Shown one piece after another: positions 24,492 to 33,143 of a DNA stretch of 59,037 nucleotides (positions within the stretch are counted from its first letter, which is position 1; each line of letters begins with the position of its first letter). The position numbers and the translations under genes were made by a program. Location of the stretch: contig CAJCHZ010000050.1 in NCBI GenBank assembly GCA_903970165.1, positions 1 through 59,037 of the forward strand, written 5' to 3'. The notes under the pieces were generated by a model. The model saw only the letters and a list, made by a program, of their open reading frames with translations. It had not been told where the DNA came from and made no database searches. The DNA comes from Betaproteobacteria bacterium (lineage in GTDB: Bacteria > Acidobacteriota > Terriglobia > Acidiferrales > UBA7541).

Positions 24492-25595
24492 ATGATGTAT
24501 CGAAGCCCACGCACACTGCTTTCCACGGCTGCTGTTTTCGCCGGGCTGTGTGCCTTCGGGATGGCTCTGGCGCAGGATAAGCCGGACCGGCCGCCGTGGG
24601 CGCAGCCGAAGCCCAGGCCGCCTGCCCATGCAGCTACCGTGGATACGACCCCTCCCACACCGCCGTCATTGCCTTCCACGCCGCCTTTGCCGCCGGACGG
24701 CGGTATTGTGCCGACGCCAATACCGCCGCTTCGGCCGCCGGAAGATGCCGATTCGCAACAGCGCGGCAGGATCAAGGTCAAAGTCGAGCTGGTGAATATT
24801 CTGGCCAGCGTATTGGACGATCATGGCCATCCGGCGCCGGACCTGCCTATCGAAGCGTTCCAGCTGTATGAAGAGGGCGTGTTGCAGAAGATTGAAGTGT
24901 TTGAATCGGAGACGCAGCTGCCGCTGGATCTGGCGCTGATGATTGATGCGAGCCTTAGTGCGAACATGGAAATCGGCTTCGAGAAAGAGGCGGCAGCGCA
25001 TTTTATACGGCAGGTTTTGCGTCCCGGCGACCGGCTGTCGGTTTTTTCGTTCGACGAAAACGTTACGCAACTGGTTGCGTTCTCAGACAACGTACCGAGC
25101 CTGCAAACCGCGGTGCGTAAGATTCCACCTGGCGCGGGCACTTCCATCTATGACGCGGTGTTGCTCGGAGCGAAGGCGCTGGAGAAGCGCGGCCCGGAGC
25201 GGCGGCGGGTCATCCTATTGGTTACGGATGCAGGAGAAACCACCAGCGTTGCCGACTTCGATCATGCGCGAAAGGAAGCGGTGCGGTCGGATGCGCTCCT
25301 TTATACGATTGTCATCCGGCCGATTAAAAACGAGAGCGGGCGCAACACCGCGGGCGAACATGCCCTGCAGGCCATCACCGAGACTACCGGTGGAAACATG
25401 TTTTTCCCGGATACGGCGCAGGAATTGGATGTCATCTTCGATTTGATCGACCGGGAGCTGCGAACGCAGTACCGGCTAGGGTATTACCCAACACCGCGCG
25501 GGCCTGCGAATACGTATCGGAACGTCGCGGTTAAAGTGCTCAACGGGGATTACCAAGCACGAAGCCGGAAGATGTATCTGACGGGGCCGCAGTGA
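24492..25595 (+). CDS. Secreted VWFA-domain protein (acidobacterial VWFA-related type)
   Basis: Protein of 367 residues with a Sec signal (about 1-26, ending MALAQ), a proline-rich linker (about 30-75) and a von Willebrand A domain. The metal-ion-dependent adhesion site begins DASLS in LALMIDASLSANMEIG, and the fold continues with RPGDRLSVFSFDE and VILLVTDAGETTSV. The preceding strand has VELVNILASVLDDHGHPAPDL, the pattern of the VWFA-related acidobacterial family. Two adjacent ATG codons (24492 and 24495) could serve as start. It follows moaE by eight bases, so cotranscription is likely, though a functional link to molybdopterin is not evident. Role probably adhesion or protein-protein binding outside the cytoplasm. 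Confidence 0.85.
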   Translation: MMYRSPRTLLSTAAVFAGLCAFGMALAQDKPDRPPWAQPKPRPPAHAATVDTTPPTPPSLPSTPPLPPDGGIVPTPIPPLRPPEDADSQQRGRIKVKVELVNILASVLDDHGHPAPDLPIEAFQLYEEGVLQKIEVFESETQLPLDLALMIDASLSANMEIGFEKEAAAHFIRQVLRPGDRLSVFSFDENVTQLVAFSDNVPSLQTAVRKIPPGAGTSIYDAVLLGAKALEKRGPERRRVILLVTDAGETTSVADFDHARKEAVRSDALLYTIVIRPIKNESGRNTAGEHALQAITETTGGNMFFPDTAQELDVIFDLIDRELRTQYRLGYYPTPRGPANTYRNVAVKVLNGDYQARSRKMYLTGPQ

Positions 25596-26028
25596 AAACA
25601 CAGAAGTTAGTGGTTAGCAGGTATATTCAACGGCTGAAAAGAGCTGCCCTCACCCACTCCCCTACTTTCACAAAGATTTGAAAGCAAAGGGTTTAGCGTG
25701 CAGGGGTTTGCTAAAGATGTGATTCTAAGGGACCTGACTGGCTAGCTTGTGATGGGAACCCTGCGCTCCAAAGAAAAGGGCAGAAAACCTGACGCTTTGG
25801 CGGAGAACCCGCGTCCCAGCGTCGCTTCTATACCGTTGGATCCTGGCACGGTAGTTACCGAATGTAGAATACATTTCTTGATAATTAAATAGGATTCGTA
25901 CAGGCCCAGTTGTAGCGCGGATTTCGTATGGCACGGACACGGCAATTTTTGCGTGGGCTGATGATAGAGTGGAGAGTGCAATTACATTTAGGGCGGATGG
26001 AGCGGAAATTTCGGCGGACAGATTTTTC
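25596..26028. other. Long intergenic region, no gene seen
   Basis: About 430 bases between the VWFA gene and the inositol-phosphatase gene. Codon structure breaks down in all frames. A TGGCACG-like -24 element at about 25930 lacks a proper TTGC -12 element. I see no terminator hairpin, tRNA or repeat here. Confidence 0.5.
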
Positions 26029-26835
26029 ATGAGCAAAGATTACCTGGAAGCGGCGATTGAGATTGCGCAGCACGCTGGCGGTATTTTGCGCGAGGAGTTC
26101 GCGCGGCCGCCGGAGATCAGCTATAAGGGCGATGTGGACCTGGTAACCCAGGCGGACAAGCGCTCGGAGGCGGCGATTGTTGCGCGGCTGACGAAATATT
26201 TTCCGGAGCACTCGATTGCGGCGGAAGAGGGAACGGGACACGAGAGCGGGTCAGAGTTTTGCTGGCATGTGGACCCGCTGGATGGGACGACCAATTTCGC
26301 GCACGGATATCCTTGTTTTTCGGTTTCGATCGCGGTGGCGCAGCGCGGGGCCTTGCTGGCGGGAGTGGTTTATAACCCATTTTACGATGAGTTGTTTGCG
26401 GCGGCGCGGGGAGCGGGGGCTACCTTGAACGGGAAGAGAATTTACGTTTCGAAGGTGGATGCGCTAGCCACCAGTCTGCTGTGCACGGGATTTCCGGTAC
26501 ACAAACGGCAGGCGACCCCGAACATCCATTATTATTGGGACTTTACATTGCGCTCGCATGGAGTGCGGCGCGATGGTTCGGCGGCCCTGGATCTGGCGAG
26601 CGTGGCGGCGGGACGTTTTGATGGGTTTTGGGAGTTTGGGCTGAAGACATGGGATACGGCGGCCGGAGTTTTGCTGGTGGAAGAAGCCGGCGGTAAGGTG
26701 ACGGATTTTGCCGGTGAGCCGTACCGGCTAGGTGGACCCATGGTTTTTGCAACCAACGGATTGATCCACGAAGAAGCGCGCGTGGTGGCCCTGGAGATTT
26801 CGCACCGCGACCCATCGGCGCCGCTACGCCGTTAA
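26029..26835 (+). CDS. suhB: Inositol monophosphatase family protein
   Basis: Mg-dependent phosphatase of the inositol monophosphatase family, 268 residues. The first metal-binding signature is visible as DPLDGTTNFAHGYPCFSVSIA, preceded by the conserved AAEEGT. The second is WDTAAGVLLVEEAGG near the C-terminus. Cytoplasmic, no leader. The ATG at 26029 is preferred to one at 25969 because family proteins begin with the helix YLEAAIEIAQHAGGIL. Likely substrates are inositol-1-phosphate or related sugar phosphates; the suhB-like RNA-polymerase role is not testable here. Confidence 0.9.
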   Translation: MSKDYLEAAIEIAQHAGGILREEFARPPEISYKGDVDLVTQADKRSEAAIVARLTKYFPEHSIAAEEGTGHESGSEFCWHVDPLDGTTNFAHGYPCFSVSIAVAQRGALLAGVVYNPFYDELFAAARGAGATLNGKRIYVSKVDALATSLLCTGFPVHKRQATPNIHYYWDFTLRSHGVRRDGSAALDLASVAAGRFDGFWEFGLKTWDTAAGVLLVEEAGGKVTDFAGEPYRLGGPMVFATNGLIHEEARVVALEISHRDPSAPLRR

Positions 26836-27010
26836 GGGGTGGTTTTACCGACAATATCCGCTAACAAAAAGCTACTACCCCCTTTACAACTTCCTAACGC
26901 CGCCAAAGCTAACCTGGTTTGGCAACGACAAAACTTAGCGCCTACCGACGACGCTCGACATCCAAGATTCAGAAATCTGTTGCCAATCAACCGTTTTTTG
27001 GAGGGGAGAT

Positions 27011-28861
27011 ATGCGCGCGTTCACACCTTACGGAAAGTTTGCTTTTGCACTGGCCCTAGCACTTCTTTGCTTGAGCGCGGTTGCTGGACCGGCACTTGGT
27101 GACGATGGTAAGGATGACAAGGATAAAACCACTGCGCCGGCAAAGGCTACGCCTGCTAAGGCGGATCCCGCGGCTGCGGGATTGACGGAGCGTGAACGCA
27201 TGCTGCTGGATCGCGTGGAACAGTTGGAGAAACGCGTGGCCGAGCTGGAAGGAAAAAAGGATGGAGTTGCGCCGGCTATGGCGGGCAACGCCAATGCAGC
27301 CGTATCGGCGGTGTCCGCTCCCGGCACGAATGGCGCGGCAGTAAGCGCGGCTTCGGCGGCATCGAACAGTTCGGCAGGTATTGCGTCAAATAGTGTTGCG
27401 ACAAAGGACGTCGCGAAGGGCGCGGCGCCGGCGGCGGCCAGTTCCTCCACTCCGGTGAGTCAGGATCAGACCACGCCAAGCAACGCGGCACAGGTTTCGA
27501 CCAACGGAAAGCCGGGAAACGTCGAGCCGTTTTCGGATGCGGACTGGAGCTGGTTGAACGGGAACCCGCGTACAAAAGATATTTATTGGGACACAAAATT
27601 TTTTACGCCGGAAATCCGGGTGGACACGGACTATGTGGCGGACTTCAATCATCCGATAGATCATTCCATTGGAGGTTCCAGCGAGCTGTTCCGATCAGGT
27701 GAAGTGCAGCTGGAGCAGTTGGGCATCGGCGGCGACTTTCACTTTGACGACGTGCGCGGAAGATTCATGACGCAACTGGGCATGTATTCCGCGACGACGC
27801 CACGGAATGACGCGAGCCCGGCGCACGGGCAATGGGACCTGGACGCGGCCTACCGATATATTTCGGAAGCTTACGGCGGATACCACTTCAATGTGCTGCA
27901 CGGCGTGAATATTGATGCGGGCATCTTCCTGTCGTACATCGGATTGTTCAGCTACTACAACTTCGACAATTGGGCGTACCAGCCTTCCTATGTTTCGTCG
28001 AATACCCCGTGGTTTTTTAATGGCGTGCGAGTGCAAATCTTTCCGACGGCGCATTTGAAGATCGAGCCCTGGTTTATTAATGGATGGCAATCTTATGCGT
28101 CGGCGAACCGGACGCCGGGCGTGGGCGGGCAGATCAAGTGGACTCCGGAGCCTTGGCTCAACATCATTTCCAATAACTATGGCGTCGGCCAGGATGACGT
28201 TTTCGTTCCTCACCGTAGGCGCATCCACACGGACAACAGTGTGGAGGTGAAGTACTACGACAATCCCGAAAGATTGATGGATAAGATGGCGTTTTCGCTG
28301 ACCGGGGATCTGGGTTGCGAATATGGTTCGGGAGTGAGCTGCTACGGCGACAGGAAAGGTGGGCCGAAGCAGAGCTTTGTCGGGTACATGGTTTACAACC
28401 GGTGGTGGTTCCACAGCGATCTGTTTGGATTGACCATCGGCGGAGGGCAGATCAACAATCCGGGGCGGTATTTGGTTCTGCTGCCGCCGATCAACGGGGA
28501 GACGGCCGTTACGGCAGCCACGAATTCGCCTTACTTTACGGAGAATCCCGGAGACCCCTACAAGGCTTGGGATTCGTCGGTCACGTTCGACTACATGCCG
28601 AAGCAATACATAACGTTTCGTTGGGAGTATGACTACCGGCATGCAAGCGTGCCGTATTGGACGGGTGCGGGCGGTATCACGCCTCCAGGTGGAAATAACG
28701 GATCGCCGCAATTTTATGCGTGCAGTAATGGTAGCTCGTCGGGACAGACCTCACTTATACCTGCGGAAGCAGCCTGCGGAGGCGGAATCAACAGCGTCTG
28801 GTTCCCGGACTTACGGCGGAACGAATCGTTTATTGACCTGTCCATCCTCGTTAAGTTCTAG
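27011..28861 (+). CDS. OmpL-like outer-membrane beta-barrel porin 1
   Basis: Exported protein of 616 residues with a Sec signal (about 8-30, ending PALGD), a lysine/alanine-rich stretch and a short coiled coil (about 58-82, RMLLDRVEQLEKRVAELEGK). A low-complexity Ala/Ser linker follows, and from about residue 195 a beta-barrel of the BBP2/OmpL-like porin type. Repeated amphipathic strands with aromatic girdles are visible (YGGYHFNVLHGVNIDAGIF, FVGYMVYNRWWFHSDLFG), and the last residues are ILVKF, the C-terminal Phe typical of outer-membrane barrels. The coiled coil resembles peptidoglycan-facing SLH/OprB-type linkers. A GGAGGGGAG site precedes the ATG and a terminator follows the stop. Confidence 0.82.
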   Translation: MRAFTPYGKFAFALALALLCLSAVAGPALGDDGKDDKDKTTAPAKATPAKADPAAAGLTERERMLLDRVEQLEKRVAELEGKKDGVAPAMAGNANAAVSAVSAPGTNGAAVSAASAASNSSAGIASNSVATKDVAKGAAPAAASSSTPVSQDQTTPSNAAQVSTNGKPGNVEPFSDADWSWLNGNPRTKDIYWDTKFFTPEIRVDTDYVADFNHPIDHSIGGSSELFRSGEVQLEQLGIGGDFHFDDVRGRFMTQLGMYSATTPRNDASPAHGQWDLDAAYRYISEAYGGYHFNVLHGVNIDAGIFLSYIGLFSYYNFDNWAYQPSYVSSNTPWFFNGVRVQIFPTAHLKIEPWFINGWQSYASANRTPGVGGQIKWTPEPWLNIISNNYGVGQDDVFVPHRRRIHTDNSVEVKYYDNPERLMDKMAFSLTGDLGCEYGSGVSCYGDRKGGPKQSFVGYMVYNRWWFHSDLFGLTIGGGQINNPGRYLVLLPPINGETAVTAATNSPYFTENPGDPYKAWDSSVTFDYMPKQYITFRWEYDYRHASVPYWTGAGGITPPGGNNGSPQFYACSNGSSSGQTSLIPAEAACGGGINSVWFPDLRRNESFIDLSILVKF

Positions 28862-28887
28862 AGGTTTGGTTAGTGGAGGGCCGAGTG

Positions 28888-28926
28888 TTGGGTGCCGGAG
28901 CTGAGCAGGCCGGCACCCAATTTTTT
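28888..28926 (+). terminator. Intrinsic terminator after porin 1
   Basis: TTGGGTGCCGG (28888-28898) pairs perfectly with CCGGCACCCAA (28910-28920) around an 11-base loop, followed by TTTTTT. It is placed between the convergent porin and EF-hand genes. Confidence 0.93.
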
Positions 28927-28953
28927 GTTGGGCGCTGTTAGTGGAAGCGGCCG

Positions 28954-29271
28954 TCACTTTCCGGCATAACGGCTTGCAGACAGATTCGTTCTTGTTAGTT
29001 CCTTCACATTTAACTGACCGCTCTTCTCTTTGTCCAAGCGGTCGAATTCCGCGGCCATAAATTTCAAGAACTCCTGCCTGGAGACCATGCCATTTTTGTC
29101 GGTGTCCATGAGGGGTAGGAGTTGCTTGATGCCTTCTTCACCGATGACCATTTTGTCCTGGGGCTTTGGAACGGCTGCTTTTTGTTGAGCCGCATTGCTT
29201 AGCAGAGTCCCGCTTAGAGCAAGGACTGCGATGAGGGCGATTATCGGCAGACTTTTGGATCGCATGAGCAC
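28954..29271 (-). CDS. Exported EF-hand protein
   Basis: Small protein of 105 residues with a Sec signal (LPIIALIAVLALSGTLLSNAAQ) and two EF-hand loops. The first is DTDKNGMVSRQEF, canonical for Ca binding with D, D, N and the final E. The second is DKEKSGQLNVKEL, also with the right spacing. It is probably periplasmic, binding calcium. An alternative ATG two codons on (29265) is possible. It diverges from porin 2 across 187 bases. Confidence 0.8.
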   Translation of the reverse strand: MLMRSKSLPIIALIAVLALSGTLLSNAAQQKAAVPKPQDKMVIGEEGIKQLLPLMDTDKNGMVSRQEFLKFMAAEFDRLDKEKSGQLNVKELTRTNLSASRYAGK

Positions 29272-29458
29272 GTTTGACTCCTTGAAACCACACCGGATTT
29301 GGCAAATCTACACCCGGCGCGCGCAAGCCTGAATACGCAAAATTCGCATGCGCAAAATCCAAATTCTTGGGAGGCCATCGACCGGAACTTTACAGGTTCC
29401 TTATGCCTTGTGGCGTACGTTCATTCGAGCATTTAAGAAAGGCTGAACCCGGATTCCT

Positions 29459-31225
29459 GTGAGCCATAAGACTCAGCGGATGATTGCGGAGCTGGTTTGT
29501 GTTCTTTTGTTGGGGATGACGAGCTTGTTCGCCTCGACCGACGCCGCTCAATGCACATTTGGTGTGGTGCAGGGGATCGCTAGAGATCCTGGAGGATTAC
29601 TACCGGTAAGTGGCGCGGAAGTCATTCTCCACGACGCGGTGAACGGCACGGACCAAAAGAGGGTGAGCGGGGAGGATGGGGCATTTTGTTTCGAGAAAGT
29701 TCTGCCGGGGCGATATCAGCTTCGCGCGACGAAAAGTGGCTTTGGGAATTCGCAGGCGACGACCTTCGACCTTGCCGCGGGGCCGAGCGTTTCGAAGGAT
29801 GTAACACTTGGAACGGATGATCCACCTTTGGCGAAATCGGCGCATGCGCCCCAAGGTGGTTTTTTTAAGCGATTTGGGAAGGCTTATGGGGATGATTGGA
29901 AGGGAACTTCGAACGACTCGGGGCCGGCGCCGCAACGGCGTGGGAATCCTGCTCCGGTCGACGGGCCTCCATTTCCTTTTTCCGATTGGCCCTATGGAGG
30001 TTCCGTTGTAATTGGCGCGCCGTGGACGCAATCTTCGCCCTTGATGCAGGCGATTTGGAGTGGGCCGAGCGGGGACGCGTGGAAGAGGAGCGGTATACAA
30101 ATTTACGGGTGGTTGAACGGTGGGTTCAACATCAGCACCAGCGGAACCAAAGACGGACATTACGGAAATGCGCCAGCGGCGTACTACCTGGTTCCCAATT
30201 CCTTTCAGCCCGACCAGGAAGTCTTGTACATCGAGCGGCAGCCGGACACGGTGCAAACAGATCATTTCGATTGGGGCTTCCGGCTGACCAACTTGTATGG
30301 AATCGATTACCGATTCACGACCGCCAACGGCTACTTTAGCCAGCAGCTTTTAGGCGCGCACAGCAGAGAATACGGCGACGACCTCGTAATGGCTTACGTC
30401 GATCTTTATTTTCCCCAGGTGGCCGAGGGAATGAATGTGCGAATCGGACGGTATATTTCGCTGCCGGATATCGAAGCGCAGTTGGCGCCGAACAACTATA
30501 CGTACAGCCATTCGCTGCTTTATACGTTTGACGCATACACACAGACCGGTATCAACATCACGACCAAGCTGAACAATCATTGGTTGGTGCAGGTGGGGCT
30601 TTCGGCGGGCAATGATGTGGCTCCATGGGTGGGGGAGCCGGATGCGAAGCCGACACTCAATTTTTGCCTGGCGTATAGCTGGGAGGACGGGCGAGACAAC
30701 CATTACGCGTGTTTGAATTCTCTGAACTCGGGGAAGTATGCGTACAACAACGTGCAGAGCGTTTACTACACGTGGTACCACAAGTTCGGGCACTCGTCGT
30801 GGCATACGGATACGGAGTGGTGGTACATGTGGGAGAAAGATGTACCCAACGTAAATCCGGCAGGGGCACTGGCGGGGGCCGCGGCACTGCTAATCAATGG
30901 CGCGAATGGAGCATGGTGCGATTCTCCGCAACAGCTAACGTGCACGGCGCCGGAGACGGCTGTGGTCAATTATGTCGAGAAGCAATTCGGGAAGCACGAT
31001 TACCTGACGATTCGAAACGAATTCTTCGACGATATCCAGGGCCAGCGCACGGGATTCAAAACAAAATATTCCGAGCACCTGCTGGGGTGGGGACATTGGA
31101 TCGGAACTACGATTCTTGTTCGTCCCGAGCTACGCTACGAGCATTCTTACGATTTGCCGGTCTACAACAGCGGCACGCGAAAGGATCAGCTCATCTTCGC
31201 GTCCGATGCGATTTTCTTTTTCTAA
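29459..31225 (+). CDS. Carboxypeptidase-regulatory domain plus OmpL-like porin 2
   Basis: Exported protein of 588 residues. A leader (about 8-30, VCVLLLGMTSLFASTDAAQ) is followed by a carboxypeptidase-regulatory-like beta domain: VQGIARDPGGLLPVSGAEVILHD..., GAFCFEKVLPGRYQLRATKSGF. From about residue 175 a BBP2/OmpL-type barrel begins (WSGPSGDAWKRSGIQIYGWLNGGFN, RYISLPDIEAQLAPNNYTYSHS). The end is DAIFFF, with the terminal aromatic of outer-membrane barrels. The start is GTG at 29459; an ATG at 29480 would still leave a leader. The extra N-terminal domain suggests a periplasmic binding function. The same barrel family as the preceding porin 1 but not a close copy. Confidence 0.8.
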   Translation: MSHKTQRMIAELVCVLLLGMTSLFASTDAAQCTFGVVQGIARDPGGLLPVSGAEVILHDAVNGTDQKRVSGEDGAFCFEKVLPGRYQLRATKSGFGNSQATTFDLAAGPSVSKDVTLGTDDPPLAKSAHAPQGGFFKRFGKAYGDDWKGTSNDSGPAPQRRGNPAPVDGPPFPFSDWPYGGSVVIGAPWTQSSPLMQAIWSGPSGDAWKRSGIQIYGWLNGGFNISTSGTKDGHYGNAPAAYYLVPNSFQPDQEVLYIERQPDTVQTDHFDWGFRLTNLYGIDYRFTTANGYFSQQLLGAHSREYGDDLVMAYVDLYFPQVAEGMNVRIGRYISLPDIEAQLAPNNYTYSHSLLYTFDAYTQTGINITTKLNNHWLVQVGLSAGNDVAPWVGEPDAKPTLNFCLAYSWEDGRDNHYACLNSLNSGKYAYNNVQSVYYTWYHKFGHSSWHTDTEWWYMWEKDVPNVNPAGALAGAAALLINGANGAWCDSPQQLTCTAPETAVVNYVEKQFGKHDYLTIRNEFFDDIQGQRTGFKTKYSEHLLGWGHWIGTTILVRPELRYEHSYDLPVYNSGTRKDQLIFASDAIFFF

Positions 31226-31240
31226 TTCGGAATTTCGGGG

Positions 31241-32353
31241 CTACTTCGCGCCCCACTCGGCGTAAAACTTTGCTACGGTCGGGCCTATCGAGAAATCCCA
31301 GGCAAAAGGGCTGATATTCTTGAATTTTTCAGGAATGACATAGCGATCCACCGCCTCTGAGACTGGCACGCCTGCCTTGTGGAGTTTTTCGGCTTGCTCT
31401 TCGATATCATCGAAGAGGGAACGGAAGAGGGCGACACCTTCCTGCCCACAAATCGCTCCATGCCCTGGCACGAAGAGCGTATCTTTGTCCCAGGACGCGA
31501 AAGTCTTTAGCGTTTGACGCCAACCGGAGTTGGTGGCACGGTCGTCAAAAGTGACCGGGAAAATGCCGCTGAACAGCAGGTCGCCGGTATAAACGACGTT
31601 TTGTTCGGGGACGCGGACGATCAGGTCGGTGCCGGAGTGGCCGGGATAATGTTCGATGACCGCGGTCAATCCACCGAGGTCCACTTTTAAAGGTAGCTTT
31701 GACGCGCTGAGAGGGTGATTCGGCAGCGTGAGGGTGGTCGCATTGATCGCGTCGAAAATATTCGACATGGCGTCGAGATAGCCTTGCCTGTGAGTTTTCG
31801 CCAATTCCGTTTTCGCCTCTTTCACTGCTTTTTCCTCGCGCGCGAGGGCCGCGGATTTGCTAACGCCTTGCAGCACTCCGTATTTTGTAACGATGCGCTT
31901 TGCCGTGTCAGCATGCGCCCAAAGAGGCGTTCCGTTTGCGCCATAAAAAGCATTGCCGGTGGAATGATCGTAGTGATAGTGCGTGTCCATGGCGGCTTTG
32001 ACGGGAACCTGGGTTATTCCCTGCAGCGTTTCCCATTGAAACGCGGCGCCCGGAGCGGATATGAAGCCCTCGAGAACGAAAGCGGAATCTTTCCCGACCA
32101 GGAAGCCGCCGTTACAAAGAGTCTGGGTGCCCTTTGACGGGTCGGAAATCGTGGCGTAGAGGCCGTCGCCGACTTTCCTTACGGAAGCGAAGCCTTTGTC
32201 GGCGATCACCGTTTGGGAGACACGCGGGTCGTCGGCGAGTTCGGCGGCAATGGCGGGGAAAGGGAACAATTTAGCCGCGGAATAAAGCGCCCCGGCATAC
32301 GATGCACGGGTCAGGAAGCCCCGGCGGGAGAACGGCATGGACAGGTCTGTCAT
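31241..32353 (-). CDS. Exported metallo-beta-lactamase-fold hydrolase
   Basis: Protein of 370 residues with a twin-arginine leader (FSRRGFLTRASYAGALYSA), so periplasmic after Tat export. The metallo-beta-lactamase metal motif is visible as THYHYDHS (HxHxDH) near residue 140, with later ligands in EHYPGHSGTDLIV and VPGHGAICG. A GGAGG site lies at 32358-32362. Its substrate cannot be told; relatives include beta-lactamases, quinol-related and glyoxalase-II-like hydrolases. It converges with porin 2, with only 15 bases between stops. Confidence 0.85.
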   Translation of the reverse strand: MTDLSMPFSRRGFLTRASYAGALYSAAKLFPFPAIAAELADDPRVSQTVIADKGFASVRKVGDGLYATISDPSKGTQTLCNGGFLVGKDSAFVLEGFISAPGAAFQWETLQGITQVPVKAAMDTHYHYDHSTGNAFYGANGTPLWAHADTAKRIVTKYGVLQGVSKSAALAREEKAVKEAKTELAKTHRQGYLDAMSNIFDAINATTLTLPNHPLSASKLPLKVDLGGLTAVIEHYPGHSGTDLIVRVPEQNVVYTGDLLFSGIFPVTFDDRATNSGWRQTLKTFASWDKDTLFVPGHGAICGQEGVALFRSLFDDIEEQAEKLHKAGVPVSEAVDRYVIPEKFKNISPFAWDFSIGPTVAKFYAEWGAK

Positions 32354-32565
32354 TTTTCCTCCGTTGGATCAAATGCCACGATTGGATGATACGTTGCGAA
32401 GAATGGTTATTCCCGCAAAGACTTTGAACCAGGACGAAAAACCAGTCAATGCGATGTTATGTATGCCGTCACGGTTACATCACATGGACGGCGATCTCTT
32501 CGCCGGGTATGGCCGCGCCGGGATACGTTAGTAAGGTAATCCAGGCATATAGCCGGATTGGCCGA

Positions 32566-32577
32566 GGAGGTGCCTCC
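32566..32577 (+). promoter_or_regulatory. Shine-Dalgarno inside a small inverted repeat
   Basis: GGAGG-TG-CCTCC immediately precedes the ATG at 32580. The ribosome site could be masked by pairing with CCTCC (4-base stem with GTGC loop). Confidence 0.35.
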
Positions 32578-32579
32578 CC

Positions 32580-33083
32580 ATGTACAGACTGGCAGCGGTA
32601 CTAGCAATGTGGGTGGCGCTCGCGCCGGCATGGAATCCTCAACATAATGACCGGCTGAACGAATGTTACGAGCGCTGTAACGCGCCACAGGGAGATCCGG
32701 ACGCGGAGCGCCAGGAGATCGTCATTCTGGAAAAGGAGGCCGCGCACGCCATCCAGCTGAGCGACGCGACCTTTTTCCGGCGCGTGTATAGCGATGATTT
32801 TTCCGGCACTCTCTCGCACGGCGAGAGGGTAGACAAGGCGCACTTCCTAAGTGCCGTGCAATCGACCAAATACGATTCTTTTAATGCCTCGGATATCCAG
32901 GTGCATGTATACCGAGATACTGCCGTGGCGACCTGCCTGTGGTCATCGAGGGGCACGATGAAGGGACAGGCTGTCTACGCGCAGATGCGGGTCATGCACA
33001 TTTATGTGAACGGTCAGGATGGGTGGAGAGTGGTGGCGGGGCAGGCGAGCGCGCTGCCGCCGTACTTGCAGCAGTCGCTATAG
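32580..33083 (+). CDS. Exported SnoaL/DUF4440-like protein
   Basis: Protein of 167 residues with a short hydrophobic N-terminus (MYRLAAVLAMWVALAPAW) acting as a leader. It has an NTF2-like cone fold of the DUF4440/SnoaL type: EIVILEKEAAHAIQLSDATFFRRVYSDDFSGTLSHGE, then VHVYRDTAVATCLWSSRG and a final strand with DGWRVVAGQASALP. Such proteins bind small ligands or act as isomerases; no catalytic assignment is possible. A GAGGAGG site precedes the ATG. Confidence 0.75.
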   Translation: MYRLAAVLAMWVALAPAWNPQHNDRLNECYERCNAPQGDPDAERQEIVILEKEAAHAIQLSDATFFRRVYSDDFSGTLSHGERVDKAHFLSAVQSTKYDSFNASDIQVHVYRDTAVATCLWSSRGTMKGQAVYAQMRVMHIYVNGQDGWRVVAGQASALPPYLQQSL

Positions 33084-33143
33084 ATTTTTATCGAGTATTC
33101 AGGTGATACCAACTTCGGCGATTTGCGCTTGAAGCGATTTCCT

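Noticed and set aside
25928..25945. Sigma-54-like element TGGCACG in the gap before the suhB-like gene
   Set aside because: The -24 half is good but the -12 half reads CGGCA instead of TTGCA, so it was not called.
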